Below, piece by piece: positions 10,228-21,072 of a DNA stretch of 64,000 nucleotides. Source of the stretch: Acephala macrosclerotiorum (taxonomy: Eukaryota; Ascomycota; Leotiomycetes; Helotiales; Mollisiaceae). A model generated the notes under the pieces. It was not told where the DNA came from. It saw nothing but the letters and a program-made list of their open reading frames with translations, and searched no databases. The stretch's first letter is position 1, and every line of letters starts with the position of its first letter. Location of the stretch: positions 391,427-455,426 of the forward strand of contig MU119219.1 of the NCBI GenBank assembly GCA_014904845.1, given 5' to 3'. The translations under genes and the position numbers were made by a program.

Positions 10228-10682
10228 TATGACAATTATCCAATGAAGCTGACACTGAAAATATGAAGCAAGATGACTGATCAAGAAATGATCTTGCCAG
10301 ATGGAGCATCGAATTTTGAGATAGATAGACAGGACTCACATAAAATCAATTGAATTTCTGATTATGAACTCCTGTCACATGAAATATCCACGAACATCGA
10401 CCGAAGATCAAGTGATTGCTATTCATTGCTTTTAGTCCTTAACTGTTTGGTACTCGATAGGTGCCCCTTGCTGTCTGCTACCTGCTAGGTATTGCATGAT
10501 ACTAAGTACTGGTCCAATACCCATACTGTTCCTTGCTTCTATGGACAATACCTCAGCAATTGTCAGATCCGACTATGGGAAATCGAAATCTCGCTCTCTG
10601 CCGTTCTTTCCAGCCCTCTCTCTATACAGTGACGTTCCTGCCTCCAGATATACTCCTCCCGGCAACTCTGAAGCGACGAAGC

Positions 10683-11348
10683 CTAATTAGGCTCTATAGG
10701 AAACACCGGAACATACCAAATATCTCTAAACCCCCACCTGCTGCGGCAGTACACATTTGTCCCCTTGTAGCGATGCACCAGAACCTCAGCGTTGACCATA
10801 TAATGACACGACGGTGCGTCCTTTTGCTTCTTTCCCAACCAATGTCCCAGCTTTCTCAGTACTTTGATCTGTGACTGTTTCTTCTTCCGAAATACAACAC
10901 TCTTATTGCAATACTCCAAATCGGGCCCCATGAACTCCCGCAACAAGTACCAGAGCGGAGGTCCTTGCCAATCAACAGCGCGGGGGATGGTAGCGATTTC
11001 CTCAATTGAGAGGTGGCGGTCCGCTCGATGTACGAGGCTGATTAGGCAAGGCTTGGGCTTCGGGAGGTTGTTGTAGAGGAGGCATAGCCGGGTGGAGGCT
11101 CTTGTTAGGATGTCCCGGAGGAGCGCGTACACTGTGGTGTTGATTAGGCCCAAGCAGGTTGCAGTACAGTAGTCCTTTTCCTCAAGGAGGATTGTGAGGA
11201 TATGGCGCATGATCTCGGGTGGGATATATGGAATGTTGACAGCTTCGCACGTTAGTTGGGAGTACGCAATGGATTGTCTGGAGAACTTACAGGACTTTGG
11301 CTGAGCCTTAGAGTCCACTCGCTTCTTGAATATCGATAGGGTGGTCAT
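10683..11348 (-). CDS. F-box-like protein, paralogue A
   Basis: Exons 11348-11291 and 11242-10683, 205 residues if the 48-nt intron (GTAAGT donor, CTAAC branch, AAG acceptor) is removed. That intron is a multiple of three without a stop, so a retained form would also read through. After the junction comes IPYIPPEIMRHILTILL, a typical F-box start (Pro-Pro-Glu-Ile then leucine-rich helix), then CLGLINTTVYALL and WQGPPLWYLLREFM. F-box proteins normally recruit substrates to SCF ubiquitin ligases through Skp1; no substrate domain is visible here. Start chosen at MTTLSIF because the divergent paralogue at 11815 also has an MTTK segment just before the intron. The intron sits at the same place in both. 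Confidence 0.62.
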   Translation of the reverse strand: MTTLSIFKKRVDSKAQPKSCKFSRQSIAYSQLTCEAVNIPYIPPEIMRHILTILLEEKDYCTATCLGLINTTVYALLRDILTRASTRLCLLYNNLPKPKPCLISLVHRADRHLSIEEIATIPRAVDWQGPPLWYLLREFMGPDLEYCNKSVVFRKKKQSQIKVLRKLGHWLGKKQKDAPSCHYMVNAEVLVHRYKGTNVYCRSRWGFRDIWYVPVFPIEPN

Positions 11349-11814
11349 CTTCGCGGCGAGTGTTGCGTTGTTGTGCTTTGATGTTGTTCGTGTTGCGACG
11401 TTGCAGAGAAGTTGATGGACTGTGCGCGCGAAGAATTGACAAAGTGGTTCGCATAGAAATGATTCGTATTCAAAATCCCTCTGCGACGAGAACAATACCC
11501 AGTGGTAGATTACTTGAAGGGATTTTGCTTGTCGTGGACTTGCGTGTTGTGCTGGTGTTGTGGTGAGGAGAACAGCACTAATCAGCCTCGTGTCGAACGC
11601 GGTCGAACGCCTGTGAGCAATAGTGAATTGGACTTTAATAACCCGTACCGAATTGGATTTGAATAACTGGAAGCGAGTCGGACAACTAACAAGTTTGGTC
11701 AAGGATTTCTCTGGCGTTAGACTCACTTGGAAAACTTATCAACACTGAAAACACACCAGTTCGTCAAAGCCTGGCCTCTCAAACGCAACAACCAAGCAGT
11801 TCGCACCCAAAGAC

Positions 11815-12719
11815 ATGTTGAAGTTCAGAGGAATCCTAGGATTGTCGGTCAAGAGAACCATGACTACAAAAGTGCAAAAGCCCTGTAAGTTCTTCGAAGA
11901 CTCAAGGTCTTGCGCGCAGCTTAGCCTAGCAATATCCAGCCATGTCGAAACGGTCCCAGCTTTTCAAAGTCCAGACAAGGCTGGGAGAATCAAAAAGCAT
12001 TTGGAGCGTACCTGCTAACTCGCATCAAAGCAGACAATGAGAACTCAACAGCCGCCATCCCATACATGCCTCCCGAAATATTCAGCCGGATAATCGAGCT
12101 CCTGCTACAAGAACCCGACTTTTGTACGGCGATCTGCCTCGGCCTCACCTCCAAGAATATGTACGAGTTATTCCTCGAACTCTTCTCAAGACTCTTCCTT
12201 GTCCCAAATGGTCAAAACAACTTTGCGGAATCCAAGAAATGCCTCCAAAAGGCCCTGCCAATTGCAGCACGACGGAAGTTGACAAGAGAAGAACGCATGA
12301 GCAGGCAGTTTCCTTTGGCGTGGACAGGTCCTCCTCTTTGGTGCCTCTTGCAAGACTGGATGACCCTCGATCACACGTACAATGAGAAGAGGAAAGTGTT
12401 CGTCAGGAGATCGACTCTGGATAAGTTTCTGGGAAGGAAGGAAAAGAAGAGCAGACCTGACTCTTACCTCACAGGCAGCGGTCTGCTTCCGGGCCGTTAC
12501 CGGCTTTATCGCATCCGAGAAACGAATTACTTTTGCGATGGTCCGTGGAGTAGTAGATACGAACTTAAGCGTTTTCATAATGAACCGTCTGGCAGCGACA
12601 CGGCAAGCCTATGCGTGGAGATAATATGGGGAGCGGAGAGGAGAGAACAAGTGGCAGAAGCTCGTCGTGTAGTAGCTAGCGCCAACAACCCATACAGCAT
12701 TCAATGTAGCTCTCACTAG
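11815..12719 (+). CDS. F-box-like protein, paralogue B
   Basis: Exons 11815-11884 and 12034-12719, 251 residues. The intron starts GTAAGTTC and ends after a GCTAACTC branch site at CAAAGCAG; unlike the paralogue's intron it is 149 nt and contains stops, so splicing is required. The spliced frame gives AAIPYMPPEIFSRIIELLL, then CLGLTSKNMYELF and WTGPPLWCLLQDWM, collinear with paralogue A. The C-terminal tail after about residue 190 differs. The two genes are transcribed away from each other with about 470 bp between start codons. Likely role: substrate adaptor in ubiquitination, inferred only from the F-box-like helix. Confidence 0.62.
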
Positions 12720-13713
12720 GTTGAGCATGTAATGTAGAAACCGAAAAAGTGAGATTCCATTGTCCCAAAGACTCAGGGCAATTCAGATTCTTGCTGTTTG
12801 AGAACGAATACGAAAGACAGACGTTGGCAGCGAATTTGTGAAGTTTGAGCAGATAGCAGGCATCGGTTATGTGTAGCATACTGGTAGGAGAGACAACGCT
12901 GTGACCAAAGACTCAGATAGACATCAGGACATCCTTACTCACTGTCAGTGCTGCTCGCACTCTTTTCCAACGAACACTGGTTCTGACCTCACCTATGCGA
13001 GATCTTCTTTATTTCCTTTGTCTAGATACTTAAAGCCAATACCTAGCCTGAGGGAATACCAAGTGGGACATGTCCAATGCTTCAACACTTCCTTGATTGT
13101 CCGTCTCGAGGGTACTTCTTAAGACGAGAGAGCTCGTCCCGAGACAGGACATTCGAGCTGTATTCCTGGCCTCTTGAGCGTCCAACTCCAGTGTCGAGTC
13201 CTGGGTCGCTCTTGCTTCGTGCACGCTATCCGTGATTGTTTCCCCTCTTGCATCCTTGGTGGCCTTGCAATGGCCTCGTTCGAGAGAAGGTAGTTCGTCC
13301 CCGTGTGTTCGCATCTGTATTCGCTCCTTCCCGAACCCCCGCCCCCTCATCTCCTCGTCACTAACCTTCAAGCCAGACCTCCCGTGTCCCATTCTGCAAA
13401 ACTGTACGAAGTGCCAACTCGTACCAATCCGAAATACACAATTGTCGTTCAGACCCAATTAAGCTTGGACGTTATCAAAAGTCGGCACAATATCAAGCCG
13501 ACTCCAGCCACATCAGCCTGCAATTGCCCCGCCCCCCACCAGCCACATCTCAAACCCAACAAACACTCCGTCGGCTCCCCTTTCTTTAAGCGATTACGAG
13601 GGAGGAGACATCATTGGTTGCTAGACGAGAACAAGGGGCACAGCTGCTCCTCGGGAGCACTTTGAGATCTCTCGGAATGATTGGTGTTTCTAGTTTCACG
13701 ATATTGAGCGCGT
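12720..13713. other. Intergenic, no gene supported
   Basis: Overlapping ORFs on both strands between 13030 and 13665 are mutually exclusive, and neither shows a domain or splice pattern that favours it. Confidence 0.45.
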
Positions 13714-14631
13714 ATGCGAAATTTAATGTTGTATGGTGCGAAGAAGGATGTTGATTTTGGAACGATTATCGGTTTATACTTTGTCTATCTCATCTTATCT
13801 CACTACTCAAACCTAGTAACTGTCACCATTTCTCGGTACGTCCTCACTACTTCTCAATTGAAAAGATTCCCACCAAGCACCGAGACCAATCACCTTCTTT
13901 CTCATAACCCCACAAACCTCAAAAATGACAAACTCGTCCGCCCAACATTCCTCGGTTTCCCACACCTAACCGACTGGGATAAATCCTATATGGCATCCTT
14001 CGCTCCTCTCTTGTCATCTTCCCCTCAAAACCCATCGAAGACTAACCCTCCCATTCCTGACCCAGAGAAGATTACTGGTGAGAAGCTCGTAAGTTGTCCC
14101 GCCCCCCGACTCTCGTTCACTTTCTCCTCTTTGCTTTCTTCTCGAATTTGAGATGAGAATGAAAGGGTACGTTATGTGAGATGGGGCTAATCTAGAAATA
14201 GGCACCTAATGACCGTATACATGGCACCTTCTGGGGTGAAGAAGCATCCCTAACCGTCTTAGAAAACTCCCGAACAGCCCGCGCTGGAAGGGTGTATGGC
14301 ATGGTCTCGTCGCTATTCGCTCATTTTAGTACGTCGACGCCGAAGAAGACGTTGGTGGAAAGAAGATGAAGGAGACGAGGTTTATGCAGAGCGAGGAGGC
14401 GAGTGGGTTTATGGGTGGTGTGCTGGTTGTTGATGGTGAGTTCACTCTTCTGTTGTGGTGTTGGAGAAACGGAGGGAAAGAGGGGCGAGAATAGGGCTGA
14501 CGAATAGGATAGGTTGGATGGTTGGAAATCTGAAGAAGAAATTTGTGAAATTTAATGAGGATTTTGTGGGGGAATGTTTGCGGAAGTTTGAGCTGAGGGG
14601 AAGAAGTGAAAGCGTAAGATGTAGGAGTTGA
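13714..14631 (+). CDS. Uncharacterised four-exon protein
   Basis: Proposed exons: up to 14088, 14202-14291, 14330-14435 and 14513-14631, all joining in phase. Coding-like peptides are LGFPHLTDWDKSYMASFAPL and PDPEKITGEKL (exon 1), NDRIHGTFWGEEASLTVLE (exon 2), YVDAEEDVGGKKMKETRFM and SGFMGGVLVVDG (exon 3), and WMVGNLKKKFVKFNEDFVGE (exon 4). Donors are GTAAGT, GTGTAT and GTGAGT; the middle intron of 38 nt is unusually short, and the last has a CTGAC branch site. I recognise no family. The N-terminus is the weakest part: the first 60 codons from the ATG at 13714 look poorly coding, and a later start such as MASFAPL is possible. Confidence 0.42.
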
Positions 14632-14955
14632 TCTTGTGTTTGATGGGGAGATGGATTTGGATGGCGTTCTGATTGTCCGCATCAGCGTAGGGCATTGAGA
14701 GATATGATGGGATGGAACTTTCCTGTTTCACAACACGTTGCATGAGATGAACAAAGGGCGCGGTAGGATATAGAACAGAACACTGAATTCATGATATCAT
14801 CCCATCTTAACTCATCTTTCACCTCTCTTGCTAACTGGGTATCAACAATTCAACCCCATCACCCATCTGACTCTCATGACACAGTGCCGAACACCATACC
14901 ACATCACAACCCTATATTTTTACAACCTCTTCTCACTAACCCCCGCAGCCCTCTT

Positions 14956-17196
14956 CTAATTAAGACTATCCTCCTCATCTCTAGGCCCAGTGCTGCTATG
15001 ATCAGTTGCCTGAATATCCTTATCACTACCAACAAAGAACTCCTCATCATTCAAATGCCTAAACAACCAATTAAACGCGAAAGCCGCAATTAAACCCACC
15101 ACTGACGGAACAGCAAAACACCAAATCAAATACGGATCCTGAATAGCATCCGCCGTCGCCAACGAGATCGCCGTCGAGATAGCAGTCATAAATAACAACG
15201 CCATCACGAATCCCTCCATATTCTGTGGAGCGCGGGAATAAGTGATTCCATAAGCAGTGGCGTTGATGAATACTTCAGAGCAGGCAGTGACAGCAGTAGG
15301 GATAGCGTAGAGCCAGAGAAGAGAGGTGGCATACTCCGGTGCCAACTTCGCATGTTGAGGCTTGGTATCCGCAAGGGGAGGTTTGGTAGATTTCGTATTG
15401 GATGATGGCGTACGAGGTGGCACCGATAGCAGCGACTATAGATAGATAGATCAGTATAGCATTTCAAGTATAATCTAGGAGTCGAGAAGCTGAGGAGCCG
15501 AGTTTTGCAGCACTCACGAAGAGTTCGGCTCTGGATATCTCTACAAATAAAGGGCAAGATTTCACGTATTGAGGAATCCGAAGGTCATGCGGGCTATGGG
15601 ACCGAAGCGGATGCCGAGCTTGCGGAGAAGGGGGTAGACGCCGTGGTTCATGATGGGGATTAGGACAATGATAGCGAGGGGGTTGAAATTGTCGAGGACG
15701 TCGTTGGGAACACCGTTAGATGTGAGAGATGCGGATTTGGCGTTGGCGGCGGCTCCGAGACCACCGTCGTTGATCTGTTGAATGGGGAAGAAGAGGAAGA
15801 TTGCGCATGGGGCCATTGTGCGACGGACGTCGTCAACCTGGAATTGGTTAGAAAGGGATGAAAACTGTGTAACATGACAACTTACGAATTGGTCATCCCA
15901 GTGAATGACTCGGCTGTCACCAGAAGCAGCGAGAACAGATGGCTTCGCCTTGTCCCAGAAACCCTTGTGACCGAAACCCTTGATACCATTCTTTCGGAGA
16001 GCAAGGAAGACGACAGCAATGAAGTCGGCTAAGGCGGAGCCTCCAGCGGGGAGTTTGACGAGACGCTTGTTGACGAAGAACAATAGGACTGGAAGCATGA
16101 AGTAAATGATACCTGGGAGAAGGTACGAGGCCCAGAATCCAACATACTTGGCGAGATAAGCGGTAGCAACACCAAAGAAGGCACCGATGTTGATGAGGAG
16201 ATAGAACCACAACATGACGGATTTAGATGTGGCCTCGGGGTCGACAATAGCCCTGCTTCCATCCTTCTTTGTAATAACGTGGGGTCGCTTGTGTGGGTTC
16301 TGATCGAGGACGGTAGGGGCTTGAACATAGCGGTACCAACAGCAAGTATGTAAAGCGAGAGAGCGAAAGGACCGATGGCGTGACCAGCCTGGATAACGCT
16401 TGGGATGGCCGAAATGATCATGATAATGTAGGCAACACCGCAGATGGCGACACCCCAGCAGATAGTCTTGAATCGTCCCCAGTGAGCATCAGCGAGCCAG
16501 CCACCAAAGATGGGTCTGCACATTCGTTGGTAATCTGCCGTTCGAAAAGATGGAAGTGAGCTTACAGCGCATAGGCGAGGAAAATAAATGCATCAGTCAT
16601 GGCAGAAGCAATGACGGTACCCTTTCCAAGAGCACCAGCAGTCTTCTGAGATCCACGAGGAGGGGCTCCTGCGCCATTACCTCCATCTGGAAGAGGAGCT
16701 CTGATGAAGTTCTTGAAGACTTGCTTGCAGCCATAGTAAGAAGCACGCTCAGCGAATTCTGCTCCGCAAAGCAAGTACGCAGACCAAGGCATGGTACCAG
16801 CAATCTTGGGAAGAGTCTCGAGCTCCTCCTCAGTTGGGATAATGTGGCCATTGTCATACATACCATCATCGTGAACGGTCTTGAGAATACCGTGATGATG
16901 TCCGTCGAGTCCAGCGAGAACTGGCTCGGGAGCTGAGGTGAAGGTATCGTCGATAACGTTATCCTCTGTGGAACGTCAGTATGGTTGATCACACAATACA
17001 ATGCGCGAAAGGTTCCAAGAGATAAGGAACAGAATGGGTGATGGAAGCCGAGTTGGATATGTAAACAGGAACTTAAATCGTCGGCAGGAAACCTTGTCTC
17101 CTGCCGATATTCTTAATATAAATTTGATAGTAGTATCCTCCTGCTCGCACGATATCAGGCTATACTGTGGACACTGCTCTCGGTGCGACGCGCCAT
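14956..17196 (-). pseudogene. ptr2: POT/PTR2-family proton-coupled di-/tripeptide transporter, frameshifted
   Basis: Exons 17196-17166, 16965-16566, 16515-15886, 15837 to about 15546, a mini-exon near 15521-15539, then to the stop at 14956. Conserved POT features: AERASYYG in the first membrane helix, GGWLADAHWGRFKTI, FYLLINIGAFFGVATAY (the PTR2 signature), RRTMAPCAIFLFFP, GPIARMTFGF, SRAPQNMEGFVMALLF. These proteins import short peptides with protons at the plasma membrane. Two breaks: near 16320 the universally conserved FKPN segment jumps from MFK directly to APTVLDQ with a frame change, fitting a 10-nt deletion; near 15333 an extra base changes frame between CEVGTGV and SLLWLYAIP. No GT-AG pair repairs either. 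Either it is a recent pseudogene or the assembly has errors. Confidence 0.72.
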
Positions 17197-18642
17197 GGCA
17201 GCGATATTGAAGCACGCAAGTCCACGCTCGACTGCTGTTATCTCTCTCCTGTAACTTCTCGCCTCTCGAATCTCCACACGCCGGATTCTTCACTTGAGCA
17301 CTGCACGCACCGTCCACGGGAGATCGACTAGGGGGTACTTGTCTCACTTAGGCAGGTGACTTTAAAACTGGGGCATCGTCGGCCGCCTAATAGAATGCCA
17401 AGAACTCCCCAAAGATCTATGCCCGCTGAACTTCCATTGGGAATTCGATGCTTGAGTGAGCTTCGATTTGCCTGACAGTTGCTTCTTTTGTTGGCATCCA
17501 AGGACTCCAAGAATAACCAAGACCGAGCCGTGAACATCAACTCCTGGTATCGGGAAAACCGAGACGATTGCCTCTCTGGAACATCGAAATCAAGCTGGAT
17601 CGCTGATGAAATTTGTGAGCATGGCTAGAAAGTCGTTGCGGACGTTGGATGGAGATGCCTCGGTGATTTGGTGACTCTGCGTCCACTGATCTCGAACGCC
17701 CCAGACGCGTTCTACTCGGCGGCTTCAGCCATTTCTTCTCGAAGGAGGAGCCTCGATCATGGCGGCCAGATAAGCAATGAGCCGAAAAGCCTAAAACGTC
17801 ACTTCGAGACCCTCTCGCACATCGCGAACTTGCAAAGGCCTCTGGCTGCGACCGTTCATCGTCCGTCGAAATGCAAATAGAAGATGGAACGTGAATTGGA
17901 GGAACCATGGCTTCGGGACGTATCGTGTGACGCGTTCTATCAGCGCTTGCATTTCCAACTCGATAGATCAAAGCTCCTATTTCGGATTACCTCTTGAAGA
18001 AGAAGGTACATATTCATACATCGCGTGACGAATCAAACGATGTGGTGGCGTCGATGTTGCTAAGTCGTGATCGTTACAAGCATCGCTGAGCAACAACAGG
18101 ATTTTTGTGATACTTGGCTAGCATCAAAACAGAACATAAAACATTTTTGAGGGGAAGAGCAAGAATATAAGCAATCTGGGAAAATTTGCTTTGCCTCTTT
18201 AGTAAGGTCAGGTCAGCTCAAGGGTGCAATACCGTGAGTCACAAAATACCTTCCCGGATGGGCCAAGGTTCCTCCATTTCTTACTCTGCCGGGGACCCGA
18301 CATGCTTTTAATTGGATTGCTGAGACCGAGCACTTAACACGAGGCTGAGAACTTTCTACCTACTGTATGTCCTTTGTATACACTAGTGATATATTTTTTG
18401 GAATGTACCAGAGGAGTTGGGACAATCAAGATTTGTTTCGTTCCGTCGTTGATTGGTAATGCCCTATTCATACAGTAAGGACTTTTCCAGTCCAATGCCC
18501 CCATAACTCCGACCTCAACTCCAACAAATAACGTTAATAACGGCTGCTCAGAATGCTATCTCTAAAAGTTCCAGAAGGACAGGTACAACCAAAAACCACT
18601 GTTTTCCTGCCATAAAATCTCAGCCTATCCATGTTATCCTCC
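17197..18642. other. Intergenic, no gene supported
   Basis: Contains the upstream region of the transporter gene on its left end. Short ORFs at 17537-17971 and 17668-17880 overlap in opposite directions and lack domains. I see no repeat or RNA gene here. Confidence 0.45.
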
Positions 18643-20520
18643 TTAATCCTGACTAACTTCATATGGCAGGATACCTTCCTGGACGTCTTGAAGTAGGTAA
18701 ACCTGGTCAGACTTTCTGTCAATCAATTGAAGGACCCTATCCATTTCCGTCTTGAGCTCCTTCCGCATCCGCTTCTTCATAGCTGGGTCAATGGCCATGT
18801 ACTGCGATTCCACTTGTTCATATTCCACCTTCAAGTCAGTAATCTCCTCATTGAGCTGGGACATTACAATTGCCAAAGCTTGCTCAGGATCGACTGAAGG
18901 GCGAAGAGTCGGCTCCTCGGCAGCTGATCTGGCTCTGAAGGGTTGGGCGACGGCTTTTCGGGTCTTCAGCTTGGGTGCCGACATGTCGAATGACATGCCG
19001 GTGTTGGTGCCCTGGAACTCGACGCGAGAGTCGGGTCTGACAGTCTGGGTAGAGGTTTTCTGAGTCTTCGATTTGGTGTTCTCAGATTGGACGTTGGTGT
19101 TAGTGTTGACTCCCTGGAATTCGCCTCTAGTCTCTGATCTGATAGAATGAGTGGTGGCATTCTGAGGCCTGAGATTCGTGATCTCAACTGTTATGTCGGT
19201 GTTTGTTCCCTGGGCATCGTAACCGGACTGTGGTCTGGAGGTTTGGTGGGATGACTTCTGAACCTTGGCTTTTGTACTCTCAGATTGACGATTAGTGTTG
19301 AATTCTTGGAATTCGACTCGAGACTCTCTTGTGAAGGTACGAGTGGGAGAATTTTGAGGCTTTGGGTTCGGAAGCTCAAATTGTAGGTCAGTATTGGTCT
19401 CCTGGATGTTGGTGCGGAGTCGAGCTAATTCTGTCTCCAATCTCGAGATTTCCTGTGCTTCGACTTCCTTTCGGTGACTCAATGCCGCAGTATTTGCCTT
19501 GATCGCTGCATTTTCCTCCTTCATCGATGTATTTTCTGACATGACCATGTCCATTCTTCGCGACATCTCGGTGAACTTGACATCGAATTCGGAAGTCATC
19601 TTGGTCCTAAAATCGGCCAATTCTCGAATAGCCCTCTCATTTTGCTCTTGCAGGCTATGGTTTACATGATGTTGATATGCGGCTTGTGATTTGAGTGCTG
19701 CGTTCTCTGCCTTGAGCTTTTCTGCAAGAAGCCAAATCTCCTCTTCCTCCTCTGGTGTACGGATAGCACTGACGCGTCGGAATCGTCGCGCAGAAGATTT
19801 TCGCTCCTGAACCTCCCCATTCTCGACGATGACTGGAAGTCCCGAATCCTCCATATCTTTGCCAGTCGTCTCCCCGCCTGCCTGGATGATGAAAGATGTT
19901 TGGGTTGGGGTAGGTTGCGCGCCACTTCGTGTGACTGATTTTGCAGGTGATGTGAACCGCGCCGAGATATTAGCAGGTGTCTGTTGAGAGTCCGCCTTGC
20001 TGTGTGCGAATCTCGAGCCGCGCGACTTTGTGGTGGGGAAGGTAGAGGTTCTCTCGGTGCCCATAGTCGAGTTTTCGGTGTCGGATTGGACTTGAGCGCG
20101 AAGCTCAGCTAGTTGTTTACGCTCACCAGATGTTGTCCGACTGGCGTTGGAGACGTATGGTGAAGAGTTGGGATTGGCAGCCATGCTAGTGGTGCGAAGC
20201 ATATCAGTGGTATTGGTGTTGATATTCTTGAAATGGATGTCCTTGGATGTCTGCGACTTTGGGAGATGCGCAGAAGCCGTGTCCTGAACGCGTCTAATAA
20301 CTGGAAGTTGCTGAGAGTTGTCCTTTCCGAAAATAGTTCCTTCCGAGTTGGTGCTTCCTTGGGTGAAGTCAGGAAAAGCAGTCGCGATCGCAGCAGTGTC
20401 GATGGAAAACTGCTGTTCCTGGTGCGTCCAGCGTGCGTATTTGTATTGCTTCTTTGCTGTGTCCCTAATTCTAAAATCAGACGAGACAGTAAATGAATTA
20501 TTCCTGCTGGAGTCAGACAT
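18643..20520 (-). CDS. Coiled-coil protein with C-terminal Cep57/Ppc89-like domain, spindle pole body candidate
   Basis: Single 625-residue frame. Order: disordered Ser/Thr-rich N-terminus (1-255); coiled coil with heptads at about 258-370 (EEEEEIWLLAEKLKAENAAL onward); about five imperfect 31-33-residue repeats at about 375-530, each with a TNT or NTN start and alternating PQN and KxQK-type halves ending in RVEFQG or similar; C-terminal helical domain at about 555-615 (ITDLKVEYEQVESQYMAIDP then RKELKTEMDRVLQLIDRKSD). That C-terminal pattern, ending DQVYLLQDV, resembles the microtubule-binding Cep57 domain found in fungal spindle pole body proteins such as Ppc89. Those proteins are often longer, so this could be a shortened paralogue. 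It is divergent from the URI gene with about 550 bp between starts. Confidence 0.68.
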   Translation of the reverse strand: MSDSSRNNSFTVSSDFRIRDTAKKQYKYARWTHQEQQFSIDTAAIATAFPDFTQGSTNSEGTIFGKDNSQQLPVIRRVQDTASAHLPKSQTSKDIHFKNINTNTTDMLRTTSMAANPNSSPYVSNASRTTSGERKQLAELRAQVQSDTENSTMGTERTSTFPTTKSRGSRFAHSKADSQQTPANISARFTSPAKSVTRSGAQPTPTQTSFIIQAGGETTGKDMEDSGLPVIVENGEVQERKSSARRFRRVSAIRTPEEEEEIWLLAEKLKAENAALKSQAAYQHHVNHSLQEQNERAIRELADFRTKMTSEFDVKFTEMSRRMDMVMSENTSMKEENAAIKANTAALSHRKEVEAQEISRLETELARLRTNIQETNTDLQFELPNPKPQNSPTRTFTRESRVEFQEFNTNRQSESTKAKVQKSSHQTSRPQSGYDAQGTNTDITVEITNLRPQNATTHSIRSETRGEFQGVNTNTNVQSENTKSKTQKTSTQTVRPDSRVEFQGTNTGMSFDMSAPKLKTRKAVAQPFRARSAAEEPTLRPSVDPEQALAIVMSQLNEEITDLKVEYEQVESQYMAIDPAMKKRMRKELKTEMDRVLQLIDRKSDQVYLLQDVQEGILPYEVSQD

Positions 20521-21072
20521 TGTATTGTAAAAGTTGAATTCGCGACTTGGATCGCGAAGTTTGTTGATGTTTTGATGTCGCTTGGAGCGGTTAGCGTGGC
20601 ACTAATCAAGCCACTGTTAAGATTACCGTAAACAAGCAAAAATGTCCCTTGAGTCGCAGGACATTCAAGTTCTTCTGAAAAAGCAATCCTTGAAATCAAT
20701 CAGTCTTCTCACAAATCAACAAAAGATGCTATTCTTCAGGGCCGAGTAGAATACTCCACAGTAGTTGCCATAATATGGTTGTTGCAACCACAAAGTGAGC
20801 TGGGGTTTTCGTAAATGTCCTTGATACGGTAAGCTTAACACGAAATAAAGCCCGATAACGAAAATATACGAGCCGCCCCCGTTGTTTCAAAATTCTTATC
20901 GATAAAGTAGTAGTATTGACTTCTTTTTTCTTTGCAACCCATATGACTTCGAACGTACACCCCGTCTCAAGGTCTGCCGTATGCTCTCATCGAAGCGTTC
21001 AACTCGACTCCACTCTCACATTCAGACCAAGCAGCAACAGGCATAAACTGTCCGCAAGCCATAACGAATAAA
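20521..21072. promoter_or_regulatory. Divergent promoter region
   Basis: A 552-bp spacer separates two start codons facing away from each other (coiled-coil protein to the left, Bud27/URI to the right), so it must carry both promoters. No specific operator motif is supported. Confidence 0.5.

Noticed and set aside
13030..13665. ORFs on both strands
   Set aside because: Mutually overlapping, and neither has a domain or coding bias that I can defend.
17537..17971. 144-codon minus-strand ORF upstream of the PTR2 gene
   Set aside because: Arginine/serine-rich random-looking translation; no partner exons.
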